DNA of 64,000 nt, taken from positions 62,001-126,000 of the forward strand of contig JBPOJB010000001.1 of assembly GCA_052034005.1 (NCBI GenBank), read 5' to 3'. This document shows, piece after piece, positions 55,313 through 62,547 of the stretch. Made by a program: the position numbers and the translations under genes. The notes under the pieces were generated by a model. It searched no databases. It saw nothing but the letters and a program-made list of their open reading frames with translations, and was not told the origin of the DNA. Position 1 is the stretch's first letter. Every line of letters begins with the position of its first letter. The DNA is from JAAYDI01 sp052034005 (GTDB lineage Bacteria; Planctomycetota; Planctomycetia; Pirellulales; Pirellulaceae).

Positions 55313-56185
55313 ATGGATGTCGAGTTGGTCTTGGATGTGCGGGCCACACTGGGCGAAGGGCCCGTCTGGCACGCCGGCGGGCAACGGCTGTATTGGGTGG
55401 ACATCGAACCGGGCGTGCTGCACTGCTATAGCCCGGCTGACGGCACGGATCGTGCATTTGAGCTTGGTCAGATGGTCGGTGCGGTGGTGCCGCGCCGGCG
55501 GGGTGGCGTCATGGTTGCGATGCAGCACGGTTTCGCCGCTTTCGATCTCGAAACCGGTACGCTGACCCCCTGGGTCGATCCCGAGTCCCATCTGCCGCGC
55601 AATCGGTTCAATGACGGTAAGTGCGACCCGGCCGGACGGTTCTGGGCAGGCACGATCAGCCTGGACCGCCAGCGCGGGGCTGCCAGCCTCTACTGCCTGG
55701 AACCCGACGGGCGCGTGCGCCGCAGGTGGCCGGACGTGACCAATTCGAACGGCATCACCTGGAGTCTCGACGCCACCGTGATGTACTACATCGACACCCC
55801 CACGCAACGGGTGACCGCGTTCGACTATGATCTGGCCACTGGAGAGATTGCGAATCCCCGGACCGTGATTACGATTTCTCCAGACGCCGGCAAACCGGAC
55901 GGCATGACCGTGGACGCGCAGGGCATGTTGTGGATCGCCCTGTGGGACGGCGGCTGCGTCACGCGGTGGGATCCGAGCAGCGGTGCACGGCTCGAGACGA
56001 TCCGGGTTCCCGCGCGGCGCGTGACGGCCTGTGCGTTCGGCGGAGCGCAGCTCGACGAACTGTACATTACGACGGCCCGCACGGGCCTGGATGCGGCCGA
56101 GCTGGAGCGGGAGCCTGCCGCGGGCGGCCTGTTCCGGACGCGGCCCGGAGTCACCGGCCTGTCGGCGTTCGAGTTCGCGGGATGA
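55313..56185 (+). CDS. SMP-30/gluconolactonase-like lactonase
   Basis: A 290-residue six-bladed propeller: VRATLGEGPVWHAGGQRLYWVDIEPG, NRFNDGKCDPAGRFWAGTI, VTNSNGITWSLDATVMYYIDT, KPDGMTVDAQGMLWIALWDGG and the LYITTAR end carry the divalent-metal residues (Glu, Asn, Asn, Asp) of the SMP-30/regucalcin family. These enzymes open sugar lactones. The next gene is glucose-6-phosphate dehydrogenase, so it may take the place of 6-phosphogluconolactonase, though SMP-30 proteins usually prefer non-phosphorylated lactones. An in-frame extension to 55196 is rejected. The start lacks a Shine-Dalgarno sequence. Confidence 0.9.
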   Translation: MDVELVLDVRATLGEGPVWHAGGQRLYWVDIEPGVLHCYSPADGTDRAFELGQMVGAVVPRRRGGVMVAMQHGFAAFDLETGTLTPWVDPESHLPRNRFNDGKCDPAGRFWAGTISLDRQRGAASLYCLEPDGRVRRRWPDVTNSNGITWSLDATVMYYIDTPTQRVTAFDYDLATGEIANPRTVITISPDAGKPDGMTVDAQGMLWIALWDGGCVTRWDPSSGARLETIRVPARRVTACAFGGAQLDELYITTARTGLDAAELEREPAAGGLFRTRPGVTGLSAFEFAG

Positions 56186-56206
56186 TGATCGCCAGTCGCG
56201 GTGTGG

Positions 56207-56238
56207 GCGAGCGTGCGAGCGAGCAAGCAAGCAAGCAA
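56207..56238 (+). repeat. Tetranucleotide repeat between lactonase and zwf
   Basis: Eight 4-base units in a row, of type GCGA/GCGT in the first half and GCAA (four identical copies) in the second. It is either the leader of zwf or, if translation began at the ATG at 56182, in-frame coding (Ala-Ser-Glu-Gln-type residues). Confidence 0.6.
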
Positions 56239-56268
56239 GTGGGCAGCGGCGGGGAAGGGGAGCGAACC

Positions 56269-57729
56269 ATGGCCAAGACGATTGTGATTTTCGGAGCGTC
56301 GGGGGATCTGACGAGTCGCAAGCTGATCCCCGCCATCTACTCGTTGCACCACAAGCGGCGTTTGCCGCCCGACGTGCGGATCGCGGGCTTCTCGCGCACG
56401 GAGTTCTCGCACGAGGCGTGGCGTGCCCAGTTGGCGAAATCGACCGCGCGCTATGTGGGTGATCAGTTCGATGCTGCCACGTGGAGTGAGCTGGCTTCAC
56501 GACTCTATTACTTCCCGGGAAGCGTGGATCGCCGCGAGGATTTTCCTGCGCTGCGCCGCTTCTTGCGGGAGATTGAGGGCCAGGACAGTCAGCCGGCGCG
56601 GATCTACTACCTGGCGATCGCACCACAGTTCTACACGCCGGCGGTCGTGCATCTGGGCGCCGCGGGTCTGGCGGACGAAACGCACGGCCCCCGACGCCTC
56701 GTGGTGGAAAAACCGCTGGGCACGGATCTAGCCAGCGCCCAGCAGCTCAACCGCCAGATGCGCGAGGTGTTTGCCGAGCACCAGATCTATCGCATCGACC
56801 ACTACCTGGGCAAGGAGACGGTCCAGAACGTGTTGGTCTTGCGGTTTGCCAACACGATCTTCGAACCGGTCTGGAACCGCAACTACATCGACCATGTGGA
56901 GATCACGGCGGCCGAAGCGTTGACGGTCGGTCACCGGGCGGGCTTTTACGACGGGGCCGGCGTGCTGCGCGACATGGTGCAGGGCCACTTGTTGCAGCTC
57001 CTGGCCCTGACCGCCATGGAGACGCCCGTGCGTTTTGAGGCCGAGGCGGTGCGCGACGAAAAAGTCAAGCTGCTGCGAGCCGTGCGGCCCCTGCGTCCGG
57101 AAGATGTCGCGTCCGACACCGTGCGCGGCCAGTACCGCGGATACCTGGAGGAGCCTGGCGTGCGGCCCGATAGCCAGACCGCCACCTTCGCCGCCGTCAG
57201 GCTGCATGTCGACAACTGGCGCTGGCACGGCGTGCCCTTCTATCTGCGCAGCGGCAAGGCCATGTCCTGCGGCACCACCCAACTGGTGATCCAGTTCCGC
57301 CAGCCACCCTACATGCTGTTCGAAGGCGGGCCGCGCAACTCCCGCGATGCCAACCGGCTGGTCATCCAGATCCAACCGGCCGAAGGGATCCAGCTCCATT
57401 TCTACACCAAGGTGCCCGACGCCGGCATGCAGTTGCGCATGACCGACCTGAACTTCCGGTTCGGCGAGAAGTTCACCGGTCCGATGCCTGAAGCCTATCA
57501 GCGACTGCTCCTGGACGTGATCCACGGGGACCCCAGCCTGTTTGCACGCGCCGACGAAGTGGAAGCCGCATGGCGCATCGCGGACCCGATCCAGAGCGTC
57601 TGGGACCAGCAGGGCCAGCCGCCGCTACTGCCCTATGAACCGGGTGAGTGGGGCCCGCCGGCATCGACCGACTGGATGATCGGCCAGGAGCGGCGCTGGT
57701 TCGATTTCTGCCCCGTGCTCCATGCCTGA
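56269..57729 (+). CDS. zwf: Glucose-6-phosphate 1-dehydrogenase
   Basis: A 486-residue enzyme, the usual length. It oxidises glucose 6-phosphate with NAD(P)+ to 6-phosphogluconolactone, the first step of the oxidative pentose phosphate pathway. The dinucleotide loop FGASGDLTSRKL (8-19), EKPLG (147-151) and the active-site RIDHYLGKE (175-183, with the catalytic His) are intact. The start ATG 56269 is preceded by GGGGAG at 8 bases. A longer in-frame start at 56182, overlapping the lactonase stop, would run through the tetranucleotide repeat and is less likely. Confidence 0.95.
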   Translation: MAKTIVIFGASGDLTSRKLIPAIYSLHHKRRLPPDVRIAGFSRTEFSHEAWRAQLAKSTARYVGDQFDAATWSELASRLYYFPGSVDRREDFPALRRFLREIEGQDSQPARIYYLAIAPQFYTPAVVHLGAAGLADETHGPRRLVVEKPLGTDLASAQQLNRQMREVFAEHQIYRIDHYLGKETVQNVLVLRFANTIFEPVWNRNYIDHVEITAAEALTVGHRAGFYDGAGVLRDMVQGHLLQLLALTAMETPVRFEAEAVRDEKVKLLRAVRPLRPEDVASDTVRGQYRGYLEEPGVRPDSQTATFAAVRLHVDNWRWHGVPFYLRSGKAMSCGTTQLVIQFRQPPYMLFEGGPRNSRDANRLVIQIQPAEGIQLHFYTKVPDAGMQLRMTDLNFRFGEKFTGPMPEAYQRLLLDVIHGDPSLFARADEVEAAWRIADPIQSVWDQQGQPPLLPYEPGEWGPPASTDWMIGQERRWFDFCPVLHA

Positions 57730-57756
57730 GCCGGCGGGAGGCCCATCCCGCCCGGC
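57730..57756 (+). terminator. Hairpin after zwf
   Basis: GCCGGCGGGA (57730-57739) pairs with TCCCGCCCGGC (57746-57756) with one bulged base, straight after the zwf stop. No T tract follows, so termination is uncertain; it lies between convergent genes. Confidence 0.35.
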
Positions 57757-57819
57757 AGGCAAAACGACTGTGCGTGCTTCGTCATTCTCATCCATGATGG
57801 CCGAATCGCGCACGGTCAT

Positions 57820-60060
57820 TCAGAAGGCTGACTCGCGGTGGCGATGGAGTCGTTTGTCGGCCCACGCGAGCAGCGCGTGGTAGAGGTGGCCGCCGAGCGA
57901 TTCGCAGGGGTGGGCGGCAACCAGCGCGCGTTGCCCGGCGCGCACCAGTTGGCTGTGTTCGGGCCCCAGCGCCATGACGGCGGTGAAACGCGGAGCGAGT
58001 GATTCGTAGGCGGCCTGGTCCGACGCGGCGCGGCGGCGGACCGGCAGCGGTCCGCCGTGGGGCGCGCACAGCGCGGCATCCAGGGGCACGGTGGAAGCGC
58101 GGGGCTCGATCTTGGCCAAGGGCGCGCTCAGCGCGGCGCATCCCGGCAAGTAGGCGCGCAGAGGTGTGCCAAGCCGTGCACGGAACGCGTCGATGTCCTG
58201 CTGGGCGATCGATACACGGATCTCCTTGGCGGCCTCCTGGCCGATCTCCAGCAGCTCGCTGCCACGCTCCAGGTACCTGCCGCGGAGCGCCTGCAGGTTG
58301 CGACCGATCACTTGCCCGTCGCACGGCGCACGCACGATCAGCTTGGCAACCTGCTCCTGCTTCTCCGTCCACTGGCTCTCGAGCATGCGCAAGACCTCCT
58401 CCTCGGCTTGCGCCATGGCCAGCTCGCGCTGCTGCTGGTGGACACGTCGCTTGAGCTGTGATTCGTCGATCGCCAGCTCGAGCGCCGCCGCCTGCAGCTC
58501 CAGCTCCAGGTTGGACATCACCACCAGCACATCGCCCTGGGCCACCTGCTGGCCGCCTTCCACACGGATCTCCCGCACGAACCCATCGCTGGCGGCCCGG
58601 ACCACGGTCTCGGGCGCGTAACGCACGATGGCCGGAGCGACGACCGTGCCGGGCCACGGCAGGACCAACAGGGCCGCCACGGCCGCCACCAACGTGCCGC
58701 CGGATACGGCGGTCCCGCGAACCCAGCGGCCGGGCGTGAGCGCCGGATCGCGCGCCAGCCGGACGGCACGCCGGACTCCGGAGGCCGCCCACAGGATCAA
58801 GGCCAGGGCCGACAGGACGATCCCCGCCCCGTGGAGGATGGTCGTCGCCGTCAGGACCAGGCCGAAGAACACGGCGTATCGCCACAGAGTCGACGCCAGA
58901 CCGTATCCGCGGACAACCAGCCCGCGCCAACCGGTGACCGCGGGCCCGTTCGACTCCAGGCCGAACAGGACTCGACGCGCCAGGCTTATGACATACTGTT
59001 GTCCTTGGATGTACAAGTTCGGCAACTCGAGCAAATCCGAGAGAATGTAATACCCGTCGAACCGCATGAGGGGGTTGGCATTGAACAGCACGGTCATGAC
59101 ACTGGCCGTCGTCATGATGTTGAAGCACACGTTGCTGAGGATGCCCAGCGGCGCGTAGGCCCAGACCACCGTCGCCACAGCGGCCAGGAACAGTTCGACG
59201 TACATGCCGGCGACGGCTACCTGGATCCGGGCCCACTTCGAGCTGAGTCGCCAGGTCGAGGTGACGTCGACGTACGCCAGCGGCGCCAGCAAGATGAAGA
59301 TGACGCCCGCTTCCCGGACTTCGCCGCCCAGGCGCTTGCAGGCCACCGCGTGGCCGCATTCGTGCAGGGTCTTCAAGAGGAACCAGGCCAGGGCCAGCCA
59401 CGCCCAATTGCCGACTGCCAATACCCGCGTGGACGCGTCGGAGAGCCGATCGCCGTGGATCGTCAATTCCCGCATCGCCACGCCGATCGCGAGGCACCAG
59501 GCGAGGAAGGCGGGGAACGAGAAGCACCAGCCGAGCCAGGGGCGCAGCCGCTCCAAGAGGCGATCGGGATGCAGCAAGGGGACCTGGATCGACAACGGGC
59601 TCAGCCGGCCACCCGCACGACGCGAGACGGTTCCAGCCGAACTCGTCGTCATCCAGTTGTCCACTACCGCCGACTGGTCGTGGGCCAGTCCCGTGCGGAC
59701 CACCCACTGGCAGATCGCCCATGCATCGGCCGGCGTGAACTCGCAGGATGGCAGCGCGGTTTGAGTGGCGTGCAGCACCTGGCCGAGCGTGGCGCGACCA
59801 TCCAGCAAGGAGATGAAGGTGTACTCGGCGAGGCCGACTCGGAAGAACCGTGCATTGAGCGGATCTTCCACGATGTAGTAGGTCTTCGCGCCGAACTCGT
59901 GCGGGCGGAAGCTGAGGTCGCTGCGCAGCGCCGGCACCTTCCGGTCCCGCATGTTCGCCTGCGTCAGGTCGGTGAGCACTCTGTCCATTCGATCCGGGTC
60001 TCTCTGGAGCGGGAGACGGCTACCAAGCCAACGTTCGACGCGCGCGCGACCATGGCTCAT
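57820..60060 (-). CDS. PqqD-like/M50 metalloprotease/HlyD-like fusion protein
   Basis: A 746-residue membrane protein in three parts. Residues 40-135 (RPHEFGAKTYYIVEDPLNARFFRVGLAEYTFISLLDG) look like a PqqD-type peptide-binding winged helix. Residues about 175-430 are helices with HECGH (233-237) and NPLMRFDGYY (329-338), the zinc and third motifs of site-2/M50 proteases. From about 470 a HlyD-like lipoyl/coiled-coil region follows (DGFVREIRVEGGQQVAQGDVLVVMS). The gene overlaps the GAF-HlyD stop by 41 bases from ATG 60060; the internal ATG 59988 would remove the overlap. No ATPase is nearby. Similar proteins are known in peptide-export settings. Confidence 0.82.
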   Translation of the reverse strand: MSHGRARVERWLGSRLPLQRDPDRMDRVLTDLTQANMRDRKVPALRSDLSFRPHEFGAKTYYIVEDPLNARFFRVGLAEYTFISLLDGRATLGQVLHATQTALPSCEFTPADAWAICQWVVRTGLAHDQSAVVDNWMTTSSAGTVSRRAGGRLSPLSIQVPLLHPDRLLERLRPWLGWCFSFPAFLAWCLAIGVAMRELTIHGDRLSDASTRVLAVGNWAWLALAWFLLKTLHECGHAVACKRLGGEVREAGVIFILLAPLAYVDVTSTWRLSSKWARIQVAVAGMYVELFLAAVATVVWAYAPLGILSNVCFNIMTTASVMTVLFNANPLMRFDGYYILSDLLELPNLYIQGQQYVISLARRVLFGLESNGPAVTGWRGLVVRGYGLASTLWRYAVFFGLVLTATTILHGAGIVLSALALILWAASGVRRAVRLARDPALTPGRWVRGTAVSGGTLVAAVAALLVLPWPGTVVAPAIVRYAPETVVRAASDGFVREIRVEGGQQVAQGDVLVVMSNLELELQAAALELAIDESQLKRRVHQQQRELAMAQAEEEVLRMLESQWTEKQEQVAKLIVRAPCDGQVIGRNLQALRGRYLERGSELLEIGQEAAKEIRVSIAQQDIDAFRARLGTPLRAYLPGCAALSAPLAKIEPRASTVPLDAALCAPHGGPLPVRRRAASDQAAYESLAPRFTAVMALGPEHSQLVRAGQRALVAAHPCESLGGHLYHALLAWADKRLHRHRESAF

Positions 60061-61480
60061 GGAACAGGATCCATCCCAGGCTGCGCTGCCCGCTGGACAC
60101 CTTGGCTGACCCGTTCATGCCCGGACGCAACTGCCCCTGCGGGTTGTCCAGCTCCAGATCCGCGACGAAAATGCTCTCGTCGTTGCGCAGTTCAGCCCGC
60201 GGATGGATCCGCAGGATGGCGCCGCTGATCGTCGTGTCGGCCAGCGCATCGAGCGTCACGGTCGCGGGCATGCCGACCTGGACCTGCAGGATATCTTTCT
60301 CCCGGACGTTCACCTCGCACACCATGCGCTCCAGGGGGGCGATTTCGAACAGCGCCTGGCCGATCGTCAACGGCGCGCCTTCGGTCTTCTCCAGGTCGCC
60401 CGACACGACGACCCCGTCGATCGGGCTCCGCACGGCCAGGTTCTCCAGGCGGTGTTCGAGCAGTTGCATCTGGAGTTGCAGCCGCTGCATTTCCAGCGCG
60501 GCCAACTGCGCGCCGCTCGTCTTGTGGCCGGCCATCGCCGCGTCCCGTTCCTTCTCGGCGCGTGCCTGAGCCGCCTTCAACTCCGCCAGCTCCCAGCGGA
60601 TCTCGCGTTGGTCCATGCGTGCCAGCACCTGGCCGCGTTGCACCATGTCGCCCGGCGCGACGAGGCATTTTTCGAGAGTCCCGTCATACGGCGCGACCAC
60701 GAATCGCCGCGTGACAGGCTGGATCTGGCAGCTGCAGTCCACTCGGTAGGGCAGCGGGAGCGCGAGGCAGCCCAGCGCGAGGAATGCGCCGAGCAGGATC
60801 GCCCGTCCGCGCCAGTTCGCGCCGTGGGGCGACAGCTGCCGCAGGAGGCGCCCGACCCGACCCACCTGGTGGCGCTGGAGTCGGCCGAGCACCGATGCCA
60901 GGACGGCCGCATGCTGCTGCAGGAAGCCGACCGCCTCCGGCGACGGCTCGTCGATCAACTGGACCACGCCGACAACCGCCTCGTCCCGGTCGCACAGCGG
61001 CAGGCTCACGACACACTCCGCGCCCATCAGCGCCACGAGCTTCTGATGGGCCCGCGTCGCGTGGCGCTGCGAGTCCTCCGCGGGCGGCCAGAGAGTGGGG
61101 CATCCGCGCACGACCGCCTCGTCCACCGCGTCCTGGACCGCACTGGCACGGGCCGAGTGCGCATCGAAGCGCACCACGCCGGAGAGGCTGCGCAGGCGGC
61201 AGCGGCGACGGCGACGGTCACTCAACGCGACCGCCACCTGGCGACAGCCCAGAAACTGCTGCAGCCGGTTCGCCAACAGTCGGCAGGCGTCTATCGCGTC
61301 CGGGCACTGCAGCAGCTGCCCGATCGTGCGGAGCACGAACGCCGCCTGGACGGCGGACTGATCGCAGGTAGCCGCGCCGGCCGAGCCGTGGTCCGGGGTC
61401 GTATCCACACCCTGCGACCACGCCTGCACGACCCAACTGTCGGTACTCGGTGCCCTGGTACTGGTCATCGCGGTGTGCAT
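60020..61480 (-). CDS. HlyD-family adaptor with N-terminal GAF-like domain
   Basis: A 486-residue protein. Residues about 45-210 (LRTIGQLLQCPDAIDACRLLANRLQQFLGCRQVAVALSD, ECVVSLPLCDRDEAVVGVVQLID) match a GAF sensor domain. A transmembrane helix near 235-250 (ILLGAFLALGCLALPLPY) leads to the HlyD-type region (APYDGTLEKCLVAPGDMVQRGQVLARMD, coiled coil 305-365, APLERMVCEVNVREKDIL). The cytoplasmic GAF part could sense a small ligand and control an export complex. A long upstream frame to 62035 is an artefact overlapping HlyD in another frame. Start at ATG 61480. Confidence 0.84.
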   Translation of the reverse strand: MHTAMTSTRAPSTDSWVVQAWSQGVDTTPDHGSAGAATCDQSAVQAAFVLRTIGQLLQCPDAIDACRLLANRLQQFLGCRQVAVALSDRRRRRCRLRSLSGVVRFDAHSARASAVQDAVDEAVVRGCPTLWPPAEDSQRHATRAHQKLVALMGAECVVSLPLCDRDEAVVGVVQLIDEPSPEAVGFLQQHAAVLASVLGRLQRHQVGRVGRLLRQLSPHGANWRGRAILLGAFLALGCLALPLPYRVDCSCQIQPVTRRFVVAPYDGTLEKCLVAPGDMVQRGQVLARMDQREIRWELAELKAAQARAEKERDAAMAGHKTSGAQLAALEMQRLQLQMQLLEHRLENLAVRSPIDGVVVSGDLEKTEGAPLTIGQALFEIAPLERMVCEVNVREKDILQVQVGMPATVTLDALADTTISGAILRIHPRAELRNDESIFVADLELDNPQGQLRPGMNGSAKVSSGQRSLGWILFHEPWSRARRTLAW

Positions 61481-61503
61481 CCGGTGTCTTGTGCCGCGCT
61501 CGC

Positions 61504-62403
61504 TTATGGCCGCGGGCGAGCGGTGGCCGACGGGTTGTTCAACTGCAGCGTGCACCGTTCGCCGCTCCGCAGCTTCCGGTCGGCGTTGGCGATCCGCACT
61601 TTGACGCGCGTCGTACCGCTCTCCGCATCGGTCACCGGCGCGATCGTGTCGACCTGCCCCTTGAGCAGCTGATCGGCCCCGTCCAGATATACGGTGACAG
61701 TGTCGTCCAGGCGCAGTTGGCCGGCTGCCTGGCTGGGCACGGAGAAGGTGGCCAGGAGCGGATCGAGGGCGACGATCTCGACCACGTGCGGGTCGTTCGG
61801 CGCCACCAGCTCGCCTTCCTCCTTGTAGACCTTGCTGACGACGCCGGCCAACGGTGCGACGACGGCGCGGCGCGCCAGCTGGATCTTGGCTTTCTCGTAT
61901 TCCAATCGTTTGACTTCCATCAGTTCCCTGGTCGAGAGCACGCGGGCGTCGGCGATCTCCACGTCCGCCCAGGCACGGTCGACCTCCTCTTGGCGCGCGT
62001 GGCCCTGTTCGCGCAGGGTCTTGAGTTTCTCCCACCGCTCGCGGCGCATGGTCAACTCCACCTCGGCCGATTTGAGCGCGCCCCGGGCACGCATCGATTC
62101 GTCGGCGATCGCCACCAGCGACACGTAGAGATCGTCATCCAGCCGCGCGAGGACCTGACCCTTGTCGACCGACGCGCCTTCCCGGACTTCCATCGACTTG
62201 ATCGTCCCCGTCTCGACGGACGCGACATTCACCGTCCGATATGGTTCCGTGAAACCGTCGAATTCGCCGCCCCGGCCCAGGCTAACGCTCAGAAACGCCA
62301 GCGCGCCCGTAAGCCAGGTGATCCAAGTTCTCGCCACGCGTGACGCGGAATACGACCTGCCCCAGCGCCGGCTGCCTCGCATGTTCATGGCTGCACGCTT
62401 CAC
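61504..62403 (-). CDS. HlyD/RND-type periplasmic adaptor
   Basis: A 299-residue adaptor with an N-terminal hydrophobic segment (WITWLTGALAFLSVSLG), lipoyl half-motif (VNVASVETGTIKSMEVREGASVDKGQVLARLDDD), coiled coil (about 85-165), second half (RRAVVAPLAGVVSKVYKEEGELVAPND) and C-terminal beta barrel (LGATF-type SVPSQAAGQL and TRVKVRIANADRKLRSG). It starts at GTG 62403 or the ATG at 62388. It lies 23 bases before the GAF-HlyD gene in the same direction and 144 bases after the TolC gene, separated by a hairpin-containing spacer. Confidence 0.88.
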   Translation of the reverse strand: MKRAAMNMRGSRRWGRSYSASRVARTWITWLTGALAFLSVSLGRGGEFDGFTEPYRTVNVASVETGTIKSMEVREGASVDKGQVLARLDDDLYVSLVAIADESMRARGALKSAEVELTMRRERWEKLKTLREQGHARQEEVDRAWADVEIADARVLSTRELMEVKRLEYEKAKIQLARRAVVAPLAGVVSKVYKEEGELVAPNDPHVVEIVALDPLLATFSVPSQAAGQLRLDDTVTVYLDGADQLLKGQVDTIAPVTDAESGTTRVKVRIANADRKLRSGERCTLQLNNPSATARPRP

Positions 62404-62416
62404 CCACTACGTTCGT

Positions 62417-62473
62417 CATAAGCTGTACGGTCACCACAGAGTGACAGCACTCACCGCACAAACGTAGCTTATG
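62417..62473 (-). promoter_or_regulatory. Intercistronic inverted repeats between TolC and HlyD genes
   Basis: CATAAGCT-GT-ACG (62417-62429) is complementary to CGTAGCTTATG (62463-62473) with a 2-base bulge, and a nested hairpin GTCAC (62430-62434)/GTGAC (62441-62445) with a 6-base loop lies inside. The structure sits 14 bases before the HlyD start, so it could stabilise or process the mRNA, or attenuate translation. Confidence 0.4.
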
Positions 62474-62547
62474 GATCACGGACAGGTGGCGAGCGGATCG
62501 CGGCGAGCTGGGCACGCCCGACCTGATTGCACCCCCCCGCGGCCGAC

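Noticed and set aside
60020..62035. Long version of the GAF-HlyD gene beginning at 62035
   Set aside because: The extra 185 residues overlap HlyD in another frame and are low-complexity Arg/Gly-rich; the ATG at 61480 fits.
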